Below, piece by piece: positions 8,721-17,231 of a stretch of 59,786 nucleotides of DNA. Under the pieces are notes generated by a model. It had not been told where the DNA came from and made no database searches. It saw nothing but the letters and a program-made list of their open reading frames with translations. Every line of letters begins with the position of its first letter. The stretch's first letter is position 1. The translations under genes were made by a program, and so were the position numbers. Origin of the DNA: Myxococcales bacterium (GTDB lineage: Bacteria; Myxococcota_A; Polyangia; JAHFDS01); NCBI GenBank assembly GCA_023248855.1, contig JAHFDS010000009.1, forward strand, positions 1 through 59,786, in the 5' to 3' direction.

Positions 8721-9074
8721 GTGGTCCCTCGCGTGAGGACGCGACCCGTCGCAGAGGTGGCTGACCGGGCCTACTTCAAGATCGGTGAGGCGGCCGCCGT
8801 GGTCGGCGTCGCGACCTCGACGCTGCGGCACTGGGAGTCGGAGATCCCGTCGCTCCGGCCGGAGCGCTCGGCGGCCGGGCACCGTGTGTACTCACGTGCC
8901 CAGGTGGAGCGGCTGGTGTTGCTGCGGCAGCTGCTCGAGCAGCGCGGGCTCACGCTGGACGGAGCCCGCCGTGCGCTGGCCGGACGCAACAGCGACGGCG
9001 TGACGGACGCCCTCGCTCGAATTCGCGGCGAGGCGCAGGCCCTCGAGGCGCTTGCCGCTGAACCCGAGGATTGA
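8721..9074 (+). CDS. MerR-family transcriptional regulator
   Basis: 117 aa from GTG at 8721 (GTG at 8733 is an alternative). Winged-helix MerR DNA-binding domain from about residue 19: YFKIGEAAAVVGVATSTLRHWESE, then RSAAGHRVYSRAQVERLVLLRQLL, then a short C-terminal helix. There is no effector domain or conserved Cys cluster, as in the short MerR proteins usually found next to ihfA. Its ligand and targets are unknown. The -35 of the tRNA-Pro promoter overlaps its stop codon. Confidence 0.88.
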   Translation: MVPRVRTRPVAEVADRAYFKIGEAAAVVGVATSTLRHWESEIPSLRPERSAAGHRVYSRAQVERLVLLRQLLEQRGLTLDGARRALAGRNSDGVTDALARIRGEAQALEALAAEPED

Positions 9075-9099
9075 CGCCCCCGAGCGTGCGTGGTAGTTG
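9071..9099 (+). promoter_or_regulatory. Promoter of tRNA-Pro
   Basis: TTGACG (9071-9076), 17-bp spacer, TAGTTG (9094-9099), with the expected start about 22 nt before the mature tRNA. The same -35/17/TA layout is present before tRNA-Val and tRNA-Thr. Confidence 0.55.
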
Positions 9100-9127
9100 A
9101 ACCGCTCGTCCGTCGGCAGGCAACACT

Positions 9128-9203
<76 letters not shown>

Positions 9204-9213
9204 TGGACGGCTC

Positions 9214-9250
9214 GGAGACTGGGAGGGAAACCCCAGTCTCCTTTTGTTTT
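9214..9250 (+). terminator. Rho-independent terminator after tRNA-Pro
   Basis: GGAGACTGGG (9214-9223) and CCCAGTCTCC (9232-9241) form a 10-bp perfect stem with an 8-nt loop, followed by TTTTGTTTT (9242-9250). It is the only textbook intrinsic terminator noticed in the window. Confidence 0.92.
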
Positions 9251-9262
9251 CCTGGAACACGC

Positions 9263-10039
9263 GTGAGTCGACCGCTCATCCTCCTGTCCAACGACGACGG
9301 CATCCGCGCCCGCGGTCTCCGCGCGCTCGAGGAGGCGCTGGCCGACCTGGGCGACCTGCTCGTGGTAGCCCCGGACCAGGAGCGTTCCGGGATCGGCCAC
9401 GCGATCAGCCTGCACGCGCCGTTGCGAGCGGAGCCCCACGGCCCGGGCCGGTTTGCGGTGAGCGGGACGCCCTGCGACTGCGTCTACCTCGGTGTCCTGC
9501 ACCTGGCCCCGCGCAAGCCTGCGCTGGTGGTCTCCGGGGTGAACCACGGATTCAACCTGGGCGCCGACGTCTTCTACTCCGGCACGCTCGCCGCCGCCGT
9601 CGAGGGCGTGCTGCGCGGCGTCCCGTCGATCGCCGTGTCCACCGGTTCGCTCGAGCACCGGCCGTTCCAGGACGAGGACTTCGTGACCGCGGCGTGCATC
9701 GCGCGCAGGCTCGCGGCAGGGGTGCTGGCGCATGACATGCCCCCGAGCACGGTGCTGAGCGTCAACGTGCCGGCTGGCAGGCCGCCCCTCGGTGTTCGCT
9801 GGACGCGCCTCGGACACCGCCACTACCGCGATCAGGTCGAGGTGCGCAGCGATCTGCGGGACAAGGTCTACTACTGGATCGGTGGTCCTGCGACGGGGTA
9901 TGGGGACATCGAGGGCTCCGACGGGGTCCTGGTGGGGCAGGGGTACGCGTCGGTGACGCCACTCGACCTCGATCTCACGCACGAGCGGATGCTGGCGAGC
10001 CCACCGCCGTTCCAGCTGGACGAACCGGTCGGCGCCTGA
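9263..10039 (+). CDS. surE: 5'-nucleotidase SurE
   Basis: Survival protein SurE, a metal-dependent 5'/3'-nucleotidase and exopolyphosphatase. 258 aa from GTG at 9263 (MSRPLILLSNDDGIRARGL). The family signature NDDGI near the N-terminus supplies the metal-binding Asp pair; VVAPDQERSGIGHAIS and SGTPCDCVYLG, NHGFNLGADVFYSGTLAAAVEG are all present. It is followed by a LysM/M23 lipoprotein as in the enteric surE-pcm-nlpD order, here without pcm. The start is only 13 bp after the tRNA-Pro terminator, so transcription probably needs a promoter within that region. Confidence 0.95.
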   Translation: MSRPLILLSNDDGIRARGLRALEEALADLGDLLVVAPDQERSGIGHAISLHAPLRAEPHGPGRFAVSGTPCDCVYLGVLHLAPRKPALVVSGVNHGFNLGADVFYSGTLAAAVEGVLRGVPSIAVSTGSLEHRPFQDEDFVTAACIARRLAAGVLAHDMPPSTVLSVNVPAGRPPLGVRWTRLGHRHYRDQVEVRSDLRDKVYYWIGGPATGYGDIEGSDGVLVGQGYASVTPLDLDLTHERMLASPPPFQLDEPVGA

Positions 10040-10137
10040 CGCCGAGGCGGCTCCCGCGGCGTGGTATTTGCGGCCGCCGCGGGGGCGGCTGACAATCGGC
10101 GAAGCTGCCACGCTGCGTATTTCTTCGAGCCGAGTCG

Positions 10138-10854
10138 GTGCGCCCGGGTGCCGCCCATCGGGTGCTCGCGCTGCTGCTTTGCGTGGTGGGCGGTTGCGCA
10201 TCGAGCGCGCCCCTGCATCCCCAGCATCCGCCGCTCGAGCTGCACGGGCGCTGGGTGACCGCTGTCTCGGGAGACACGGCGGATGTGCTGGCACGGCGCC
10301 ACGGGGTGCCGGTCGACGACGTGGCCGAGCTCAACGACGTCGACCCCGAAACGCCGATCCCGGCCGGGACCCAGGTGTTCATCCCGCGCTGGGGGCAAGA
10401 GGCGGTGCCCCCCCGAGGGCGCCCCACGGTGGCGCAACGCCCCCGTCCGGCGAGCCTGCCGGGTCGCGTGCGTGGCACGTTCAGGTTGTCCTGGCCCGTC
10501 GGGGGGACCGTGTCGTCGCGATTCGGACCTCGCTGGGGGCGGATACACGAGGGCATCGATATCCTGGTCGCCGAGGGCACGGACGTCCGCGCGGCAGCGG
10601 CCGGTGAGGTGGTCTACTCGGGCAACAAGCTGCGCGGCTTCGGCAACCTGGTGATCGTGCTCCATGAAGGGCGCTTCTTGACCGTGTACGCGCACAACCG
10701 CGAGAATCTCGTGCGCGAGCGCACCTACGTGGACCGCGGCCAGGTGATTGCCCGGGTCGGCACGACCGGCCACTCGACTGCGCCGCACTTGCATTTCGAG
10801 GTCCGCGTCGGTGACGTGCCGCAGGACCCGCTCGATTTCCTGGAGGAGAGATGA
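10138..10854 (+). CDS. LysM / M23 peptidase lipoprotein (NlpD-like)
   Basis: 238 aa from GTG at 10138. Lipoprotein signal with lipobox VGGC (Cys20), LysM peptidoglycan-binding domain (residues ~42-85, GDTADVLARRHGVPVDDVAELN), Pro/Arg linker, and an M23 LytM domain (~residues 115-236). The Zn ligands look intact: HEGIDI (His and Asp) and HLHFE near the C-terminus. It could therefore be an active endopeptidase rather than a degenerate NlpD-type amidase activator. Outer-membrane-anchored role in cell-wall remodelling or division is inferred. Its TGA overlaps the ATG of apt (ATGA), indicating translational coupling. No pcm or rpoS lies nearby. Confidence 0.9.
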   Translation: MRPGAAHRVLALLLCVVGGCASSAPLHPQHPPLELHGRWVTAVSGDTADVLARRHGVPVDDVAELNDVDPETPIPAGTQVFIPRWGQEAVPPRGRPTVAQRPRPASLPGRVRGTFRLSWPVGGTVSSRFGPRWGRIHEGIDILVAEGTDVRAAAAGEVVYSGNKLRGFGNLVIVLHEGRFLTVYAHNRENLVRERTYVDRGQVIARVGTTGHSTAPHLHFEVRVGDVPQDPLDFLEER

Positions 10855-11468
10855 AGAAGCGTCCGAAGAGCAAGGCGAAGCCCGCGGCCAGACGCACGAA
10901 GGCCAAGCCGGCCGGCCGGCGCAACCGCGAGGCGGTGGTGCGCGACCTCATGTTGCGCATCCGTGACATCCCCGACTTCCCGAAGCCGGGGATCCTGTTC
11001 AAGGACATCACGCCGCTGCTCGGACATCCCCCGTCGCTCGCAGCCATCATCGAGCAGATGGCCGCCGGCATTCGCAAGACCGGCGCCGAGCTCCTGGTGG
11101 GCATCGAATCGCGCGGCTTCATCTTCGGCGCGCCGCTCGCGCTCGCCCTCGGGCTGCCGTTCGTGCCAGTGCGCAAGCCCGGCAAGCTCCCGTACCGCAC
11201 GGTCAAGGTGTCGTACGCCCTCGAGTACGGGCACGACTCGCTGGAGATGCACGAGGACGCGATCGCGCACGGCGCCAAGGTGTGCATCGTGGACGATCTG
11301 CTCGCGACCGATGGCACGGCCGGCGGCACCGCGCAGCTCGTCGAGCAGCAAGGCGGCGAGGTTGTCTCCTTCGCCTTCGTCATCGAGCTCGGCTTCCTGG
11401 GTGGCCGCGAAAAGCTGGTGGGACCGCGCAACGGCGCGGACGTGCTGTCGCTCATCCGCTACGACTGA
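10851..11468 (+). CDS. apt: Adenine phosphoribosyltransferase
   Basis: Converts adenine and PRPP to AMP (purine salvage). 205 aa; the core from about residue 28 (MLRIRDIPDFPKPGILFKDI) is the usual ~170-aa enzyme, with VGIESRGFIFGAPLA and the PRPP loop VCIVDDLLATDGTA. It is preceded by a 25-residue Lys/Arg/Ala-rich extension (KKRPKSKAKPAARRTKAKPA) that is not part of the fold. The start overlaps the stop of the upstream lipoprotein gene; an internal start at the core is possible, but the overlap favours the ATG used here. Confidence 0.95.
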   Translation: MKKRPKSKAKPAARRTKAKPAGRRNREAVVRDLMLRIRDIPDFPKPGILFKDITPLLGHPPSLAAIIEQMAAGIRKTGAELLVGIESRGFIFGAPLALALGLPFVPVRKPGKLPYRTVKVSYALEYGHDSLEMHEDAIAHGAKVCIVDDLLATDGTAGGTAQLVEQQGGEVVSFAFVIELGFLGGREKLVGPRNGADVLSLIRYD

Positions 11469-11471
11469 CCC

Positions 11472-13163
11472 ATGCGCTGGCGGAGCGGCCACCGGGAGTC
11501 GCTCGGAACGCTGCTGGCGTTTCTCCTGGCATCGTTCGTGGCCTACCTGCCGGCGCTGCGCGGAGGCTGGGTCTACGATGACATCCCCCTCATCCTCGAG
11601 CAGGGGTGCTTTCGCTCGCTCTCCCGCATCCCCGACATGCTCGCCGTGTGGCACCGCGGCCCGTGTAACCAGCGGCCGCTGCGCTACGTGACCTACGCGT
11701 TCGACCACGCCCTGTTCGGCATGGATCCGGTGGGCTGGCACGCGGTCAATACCTTCCTGCACGGCGTCGTGTGCTGGATGCTGTACCGGTTGTTGTTGCG
11801 CCTCGGCCGGTCGAAGGTGGCGGCTTCCGTGGCGGCGGGCCTGCTGTGCGTGCACCCGGTCTGCACCGAGGCCGTGGCCTACGTGTCCGGTCGTCGCGAC
11901 CTGCTCGCGGGCTGCTTCGCCATCGCATGCGTGTCAGCGTATGTGTCGGTGACGGTGCGCAGGAGCCCGCTGCACGCCGCCGGCGCGCTCGCGGCGTTTC
12001 TCGCGGCCATCCTTTCCTACGACGGGGCCGTGGCCCTGCCGGTCGTGCTCCTGCTCCTCGAGCTGCGGGCGCTGGCGGCCGATCGGTCCCTCAGGCCTGG
12101 CTTCTGGCGCCGTCCGGCCTGGTGGGTGATCGGGCCCATGCTGGCGCTCGGGCTCGCCTATGCGGCCTTCCGAGTGCTGGCGTTCTCGCCGTCGGGCAAG
12201 CACGAGCTGTGGGGCGGCTCTCTCGGCGCCCACGTCGCCACCGTCCTGCGCGTGCACCTGCAGTACCTGCGACAGCTCGCGCTGCCCCTCTGGCTACAGG
12301 CCGACTACGGCGACGGGGCCTTCCGGGTGTCGTCCACCCTGGTCGAGCCCGCGGCCCTGTTCGCGCTTTCGGTGGTCGGTGGGACGATCGCGCTCGGAGC
12401 GTGGCTGCTGTTGCGACGAGGCAGCTGGGCCGGGGTGGCGATCCTGGGGTACTTCGCGCTGCTCCTGCCCTCGAGCCACCTCGTCGTGCACCACGAGCTC
12501 GCGGCCGAGCATCGCCTGTACGTGCCGGCGATGGCGCTTTTCGCCCTGGTCGGCGAGGCGGCCGAGCGGCTCCTCGCCAGGCGGCGACTGTTCGTGGTTC
12601 CGGGGCTGGCGATCGCAGCAGCCCTCCTCGTGTTGACGTGGCGGCGCGATCGCGCGTGGGCGAGCGAGGACGCCTTGTGGCGCGCGGCGCTGGAGGTCAC
12701 GCCCCGCTCCGCCCGTGCCCTGGGCAACCTCGGCGTCCTCGCGGCCGAGCGCAGGGACATGGCCGAGGCGGAGCGGATGTTCCGCGCGGCGGTGGAGGTG
12801 CGCCCGAGCGACTGCCCGAACCTCCGCAACTGGGGGCGCGCGCTGCGGATCGGCGACCGCGCCGCCGAGGCGTCGGGCATCCTCGAGCGGGCCATCGCCT
12901 GTCAGGCGCACGCGTCGGCCTGGCTCGAGCTCGGGCTCGCGCGTCAGGCGCTGGCGGATCGCGCAGGCGCCGAGGCTGCGGTGGCCGAGGCGCTGCGGAT
13001 CGATCCCGAGTACTTCGACGCCCTGGTGGTGTGGGGAGAGCTGGCCCGAAGCGACGGCGAGCGCCGCTCTCGGTGGCAGCGCGCGCTGGCGGTCCCGGCG
13101 CGGCCCGATGCGAAGGCGAAGCTACGACGGCGGCTCGAGGCCGCCGACGCCTACATGAAGTAG
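11472..13163 (+). CDS. TMTC-like polytopic membrane protein with TPRs
   Basis: 563 aa starting 3 bp after apt. About ten hydrophobic segments in residues ~12-390 are followed by TPR repeats (~395-550: ALGNLGVLAAERRDMAEAERMFRAAVEVRP and similar). The N-terminal half carries YDDIPLI (residue ~35), NQRPLRYVTYAFDHALFG, HAVNTFLH and YVSGRRDLLAG. This layout matches the TMTC/DUF1736 group, whose eukaryotic members are ER O-mannosyltransferases (GT-C fold) with the acidic pair in the first lumenal loop. Bacterial homologues are mostly uncharacterised, so glycosyl transfer is an inference. The stop overlaps the 3' end of the convergent gene by 13 bp. Confidence 0.75.
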   Translation: MRWRSGHRESLGTLLAFLLASFVAYLPALRGGWVYDDIPLILEQGCFRSLSRIPDMLAVWHRGPCNQRPLRYVTYAFDHALFGMDPVGWHAVNTFLHGVVCWMLYRLLLRLGRSKVAASVAAGLLCVHPVCTEAVAYVSGRRDLLAGCFAIACVSAYVSVTVRRSPLHAAGALAAFLAAILSYDGAVALPVVLLLLELRALAADRSLRPGFWRRPAWWVIGPMLALGLAYAAFRVLAFSPSGKHELWGGSLGAHVATVLRVHLQYLRQLALPLWLQADYGDGAFRVSSTLVEPAALFALSVVGGTIALGAWLLLRRGSWAGVAILGYFALLLPSSHLVVHHELAAEHRLYVPAMALFALVGEAAERLLARRRLFVVPGLAIAAALLVLTWRRDRAWASEDALWRAALEVTPRSARALGNLGVLAAERRDMAEAERMFRAAVEVRPSDCPNLRNWGRALRIGDRAAEASGILERAIACQAHASAWLELGLARQALADRAGAEAAVAEALRIDPEYFDALVVWGELARSDGERRSRWQRALAVPARPDAKAKLRRRLEAADAYMK

Positions 13164-13738
13164 TAGCGGATGTTCATCAGCAGGTAGGGGAACTCGCCGC
13201 CGTACCCGCCGAGGTGGATGATGTTGAAGTTGTTGCGGTCGCCGTCCGGGTTCACGTGGGTGAACGAGAACCCGAACTCGGGCGAGAAGCCGAGCCCGGG
13301 CAGCCCGGCCGGCAGGATGTACTCGAAGCCGCCGTTGATGTTGAAGTTGAACGCCAGGAAGTCGGGGTTGCCGCCCTGAACGAAGTGGAAGCCGGCGTTG
13401 GTGAAGAAGTGACCGTGCGTGAACTTGTGCAGGATGTAGTGGAACTTCCCGCCGAACATGAAGTCCGTGCGCGTGTTGCCGGTCTCCGGCGAGATCGCCA
13501 GGATGCCGAGGTTGACCTCGGCGCCGAAGTGCTCGGCGAAGAAGAACTTGCTCGAGATGGTCGTGAGCGGGAAGGCAGAGCCTCCGCCGGCGCCGGGTAG
13601 GCCGGCGCCGATGCTGCTGGCCAGGATGCTGAGCTGGTTCGAGATGCCGATCCCGAACTTCGGCATCTCCTGGGCTTCGGCGCGGGCACCGAAGAGGAAG
13701 AAGGCGACTGCCAGGGCGAGAAGGCCACGCTTGCGCAT
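13151..13738 (-). CDS. Outer-membrane beta-barrel-like protein
   Basis: 195 aa from ATG at 13738, chosen because AAGGAG lies 11 nt upstream and the product starts with a clean signal peptide (MRKRGLLALAVAFFLFGARAEA, cleavage expected before QEMPKFG). The mature part alternates Gly-rich turns and amphipathic strands (AEVNLGILAIS, FMFGGKFHYILHKF, NAGFHFVQGG, LMNIRYYFM), typical of small OMP barrels. No named family was recognised. Its last 13 bp overlap the end of the convergent TMTC-like gene. Confidence 0.7.
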   Translation of the reverse strand: MRKRGLLALAVAFFLFGARAEAQEMPKFGIGISNQLSILASSIGAGLPGAGGGSAFPLTTISSKFFFAEHFGAEVNLGILAISPETGNTRTDFMFGGKFHYILHKFTHGHFFTNAGFHFVQGGNPDFLAFNFNINGGFEYILPAGLPGLGFSPEFGFSFTHVNPDGDRNNFNIIHLGGYGGEFPYLLMNIRYYFM

Positions 13739-13771
13739 ATTTTCATCTGCTCCTTTCGAGCCGTTCGCGCT

Positions 13772-13800
13772 CTCGTACCTCAGGCGACGATGTCGCACAA
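13772..13800 (-). promoter_or_regulatory. Possible promoter of the barrel protein gene
   Basis: On the minus strand TTGTGC (13800-13795), 17-bp spacer, TACGAG (13777-13772). It lies in the 126-bp divergent region between this gene and era and gives a ~25-30-nt leader holding the AAGGAG site. Both hexamers are imperfect. Confidence 0.4.
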
Positions 13801-13864
13801 GTCCCTACGGCACACGCGTCATGGCTGTGCAGCGACGGTTTTCCGTGTATGAGTAGCGCCCGCC

Positions 13865-14836
13865 ATGCACCGCGCCGGCTTCTGCGCCATCCTCGGGCGA
13901 CCCAACGTCGGCAAGTCGACGCTGCTCAACCACGTGCTCGGGCAGAAGCTCGCGATCGTGAGCCCGAAGCCGCAGACGACGCGCAATCGCATCCTCGGCG
14001 TGCACAACGTCACGGACGGGGACGGCGCCCAGATCGTGTTCCTGGACACACCGGGGATCCATCGCGGGCGCTCGCCGCTCAACCGCACGATGGTGAACGA
14101 GGCGCTCGACGCCGCCGCCAACGCGGACGTGCTGCTCTACCTGTTCGAGGCGCCGCAAACGGCCGCCGACCAGCTCGCCGAGCACTTCGAGCTCGGTCCC
14201 GCAGAGCGGGTGGTCATCCAGGAGCTCACGGCCGTGGTGCAACGCAAGGCTGGGGCGAAGCTCGTCGTGGCGGTGAACAAGGTCGACCGGCTGCGCGATC
14301 GGCGGGCGCTCCTGCCCGTGCTCGCGGGCCTCGAGGCCGCCCTGGCCGCCGCGAACCCGCTCGCGCTCGTGCCCATCTGCGCGCGGACCGGCGACGGCGT
14401 CACCTCGCTCCTGGCGGAGATCGAAAAGGCGTTGCCGGAGGGGGCCGACGTCTACCCCGAGGAGATGCTGACCGACCGCGCCGAGCGCTGGCTCGCAGCG
14501 GAGATGGTCCGCGAGCAGGTGTTCCTGCTCTGCGACAAGGAGGTGCCGTACGGCGCCGCGGTGGAGATCGAGGTCTTCGAGGAGCGCGAGCGGGACACCG
14601 CTGAGGGCGGACGGCGGGACATCTTCATCGAGGCGGCGTTGACGGTGGAGCGCGACTCGCAAAAGGGCATCGTCGTCGGCAAGGGCGGCCGCATGATCAA
14701 GGAGATCGGGATGCGCGCGCGCGAGGAGATCGCGGGGCTCGTGGGCTGTCCGGTCCACCTCAAGCTGCGGGTGCGCGTCGAGGCGGGCTGGACGGAGCGG
14801 GCGGACGCGGTGCGCCGGCTGGGAGGCTTCTCGTGA
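13865..14836 (+). CDS. era: GTPase Era
   Basis: Essential GTPase binding the 3' end of 16S rRNA in 30S maturation. 323 aa: G1 GRPNVGKST (residues ~11-19), switch QTTRNRILG, G3 DTPG, G4 NKVD, and a C-terminal KH domain (EEIGMRAREEIAGLVGCPVHLKLRVRV). About 20 aa longer than typical through a slightly extended middle. Stop overlaps the GTG of der by 4 bp, an unusual pairing that puts two ribosome-assembly GTPases in one coupled unit. Confidence 0.96.
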   Translation: MHRAGFCAILGRPNVGKSTLLNHVLGQKLAIVSPKPQTTRNRILGVHNVTDGDGAQIVFLDTPGIHRGRSPLNRTMVNEALDAAANADVLLYLFEAPQTAADQLAEHFELGPAERVVIQELTAVVQRKAGAKLVVAVNKVDRLRDRRALLPVLAGLEAALAAANPLALVPICARTGDGVTSLLAEIEKALPEGADVYPEEMLTDRAERWLAAEMVREQVFLLCDKEVPYGAAVEIEVFEERERDTAEGGRRDIFIEAALTVERDSQKGIVVGKGGRMIKEIGMRAREEIAGLVGCPVHLKLRVRVEAGWTERADAVRRLGGFS

Positions 14837-16194
14837 GGCGCGCGCGACCGACGGTCGAGGATCGCACCGACCTGCCGCTCGTCGCCGTGGTGGGCCGCAC
14901 CAACGTCGGCAAGTCGACGCTCTACAACCGGCTCGTCGGGGGTCGTCAGGCCATCGTCGAGGACCGGCCGTCGGTGACGCGCGACCGGCGCTTCGGTGTC
15001 GTCGAGTGGATTGGCCGGCAGTTCCGCGTGGTGGACACGGGGGGGCTCGAGCCGGACGCCAGAAAGGGCATCGAGGCCGGCATCACGCGGCAGGCGCGGG
15101 CGGCGATCCAGGCCGCCGAGCTCGTGCTGTTCATCCTCGACGCGCAAGCCGGTCCCATGCCGACCGACCGACAGATCGCCCGCGATCTGCGCAAGCTCGG
15201 CAAGCCCATCCTGTGGGTCGCGAACAAGGTGGACGCCGGCAAGCACGAATCGGCGCTGGGCCCGTTCTATGAGCTCGGGGCGGACGAGGTGTTCGGCATC
15301 TCGGCGGAGCACGGCCGCGGCGTGACCGACCTCATCGAGCGCGTGCTGGAGCTCTTGCCCGATCCAGGGCTCGAGCCCGAGGCCGGCGCCGACCCGATTC
15401 GCCTCGCGTTCGTGGGCAAGCCGAACGCCGGCAAGTCGTCGATGGTCAACGCCGTCCTCGGCGAGGATCGCGTGCTGGTGGACGAGGTGCCCGGCACCAC
15501 GATGGACCCGGTGGACACGCCTTTCCAGTACGAGGGCCAGCGCTGGGTGCTCGTGGACACGGCCGGCATCCGCAAGCACCGCAGCACCTTTGGCAGCACC
15601 GAGGCGATCGCCGTGACGCTGGCCAAACGGCAGATCGAGCGGGCCGACGTGGTGGTGCTGGTCATCGACGCGCGCGAGGGTGCGAGCGAGCAGGACGCCC
15701 GCATCGCGTCCCTGGCCGAGGAGAACGGCTGCGCCGTCGTGATCGCTCTCAACAAGGTGGATCAGCTGCGCAAGCGCGACGTCGAGGCGGCCATCCAGCG
15801 TGTGCGCGACGAGCTGGCGTTCCTGGCCTGGGCCCGCATCGTGCCGGTGTCGGCGCTCGAGGGCACCCGCGTCGATCTGCTGCTCGAGGCGGCTCGCGAT
15901 GCCGTGGGGCAGCACCGAAGCCGCGTGCCGACGGCCGAGCTCAACCGCCTGTTCGAGGGCGTGCTCGAACGCTCACCACCGCCCTCGTGGCGTGGGCAGA
16001 CGATCAAGCTCTTCTACATCACGCAGGCCAGCATCCGTCCGCCGACCTTCGTCGTGCAGACCAACAAGCCCGAAGGCGTGACGACGAGCTACCGCCGCTA
16101 CCTCAACAAGGAGCTGCGGGGCCTGTTCGGCCTCGAAGGGACGCCGATCCGGCTGGTCGTGCGCGGCCGGCGCAAGCCCGACGCCGAGTCGTAG
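14833..16194 (+). CDS. der: GTPase Der (EngA)
   Basis: 453 aa with two tandem G domains: VVGRTNVGKST / DTGG / NKVD, then FVGKPNAGKSS / DTAG / NKVD, followed by a KH-like C-terminal domain (YRRYLNKELRGLFGLEGTPIRLVVRGRRKP). Der acts in 50S assembly. GTG start overlaps the era stop (GTGA). The first switch region SVTRDRRFGVVEW is normal for the family. Confidence 0.96.
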   Translation: MRRARPTVEDRTDLPLVAVVGRTNVGKSTLYNRLVGGRQAIVEDRPSVTRDRRFGVVEWIGRQFRVVDTGGLEPDARKGIEAGITRQARAAIQAAELVLFILDAQAGPMPTDRQIARDLRKLGKPILWVANKVDAGKHESALGPFYELGADEVFGISAEHGRGVTDLIERVLELLPDPGLEPEAGADPIRLAFVGKPNAGKSSMVNAVLGEDRVLVDEVPGTTMDPVDTPFQYEGQRWVLVDTAGIRKHRSTFGSTEAIAVTLAKRQIERADVVVLVIDAREGASEQDARIASLAEENGCAVVIALNKVDQLRKRDVEAAIQRVRDELAFLAWARIVPVSALEGTRVDLLLEAARDAVGQHRSRVPTAELNRLFEGVLERSPPPSWRGQTIKLFYITQASIRPPTFVVQTNKPEGVTTSYRRYLNKELRGLFGLEGTPIRLVVRGRRKPDAES

Positions 16195-16220
16195 GGCGAC
16201 CGCGCTGGTATCATGGGTGG

Positions 16221-17231
16221 GTGAAGCGCGCCCACGAGGCTCTCCTGCGCGTGCAGCTCGCCCAGGACAGCCTGGCGACATTCGTCGAGCAATACGCCGG
16301 CCACGCGGTGCCGGGCGGCATCTTCATCGGCTCGCGCAACGCCTACCCGATCGGGAGCGGCGTGCGCTTCGAGCTGGCCTTGCGCGACGGTCGGCCAGCT
16401 TTGCGCGGTGAAGGTCGCGTGGTCTGGGTGCGCGAGTACGACCCGGCCAAGCGGAGCGCGCAGCATGGCGTGGGCGTGACCATCCGGCGGCTGGACGGCG
16501 CGAGCCAGAGCGTGTTCCAGACGCTGCTCGATCGCCGACAGCGGGGGGTTCGCGCGCCGGCGGTCGAGGCGGAGTCGCTCGAGGCGTTGATGCTCGAGCA
16601 CGGAGTCGACGAGCTTGCGGCCGAAGGCGGTGCGGCGCGGCTGCGCCTTGCCGGCGCTGGCCTCGGAGAGGAGGCCCTGCCGGCGCTGGCGCGGCGGGAG
16701 CGGCGAGCCCGGGAGACCTTGGGTGTGGACGAGCTCGTTCGGCGCCTCGAGGCGCTGGTGGCTCCTTCCGTGAGCACCACGGTCGCTGTCGAGGCGCCCG
16801 GGCCCCAGGACACGCAGGTGGCAGCGCCGATGTTGACGCCGAGGCTGACGCCGATGCCGACCGGCATCGACCTCGGCGAGGATCTGCTGGCGCTAGAGGC
16901 GGCACCGGAGAATCGCCGGATGCTTCGGTTGCCTGGAGACGACGCGCCGACGATCCAGGCGAGCTCGGCCGAGGAGCCGACGGACGCCGTCCGGGAGTTC
17001 GAGCGGAGCCCGCCGGCCACCATCTTCGACCCGCGGGAGGCGAGTGACGACGAGTCCGACGCGGCGCCAGCGACGTCCGCGGTGCCGACCCTCTTGCCGG
17101 CCGACGACGAGGACATCACGAGCCCCCAGGACGTGCTGCCGGAGCTCCAGCCGGAGCAACCCGGGGCGCCCTCCGACTCCGATCGCCCCGGCTTTTTCCG
17201 GCGCCTGTTCGGCGCCAAGAGGAAGGACTAG
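16221..17231 (+). CDS. PilZ-like domain protein with long acidic tail
   Basis: 336 aa from GTG at 16221 (a longer open frame upstream runs inside der). Residues ~5-105 resemble the myxobacterial paralogous PilZ-type domain (VPGGIFIGSRNAYPIGSGVRFEL...GEGRVVWVREYDP...HGVGVTIRRLD). The canonical c-di-GMP motifs RxxxR and (D/N)xSxxG are not visible (AVPGGIF replaces NxSxGG), so nucleotide binding is doubtful. The remaining ~230 residues are acidic, low complexity and probably disordered, ending basic (FFRRLFGAKRKD). TATCAT (16209-16214) lies 6 nt before the start with no Shine-Dalgarno, consistent with a leaderless mRNA. Stop codon is shared in CTAG with convergent gshA. Confidence 0.7.
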   Translation: MKRAHEALLRVQLAQDSLATFVEQYAGHAVPGGIFIGSRNAYPIGSGVRFELALRDGRPALRGEGRVVWVREYDPAKRSAQHGVGVTIRRLDGASQSVFQTLLDRRQRGVRAPAVEAESLEALMLEHGVDELAAEGGAARLRLAGAGLGEEALPALARRERRARETLGVDELVRRLEALVAPSVSTTVAVEAPGPQDTQVAAPMLTPRLTPMPTGIDLGEDLLALEAAPENRRMLRLPGDDAPTIQASSAEEPTDAVREFERSPPATIFDPREASDDESDAAPATSAVPTLLPADDEDITSPQDVLPELQPEQPGAPSDSDRPGFFRRLFGAKRKD

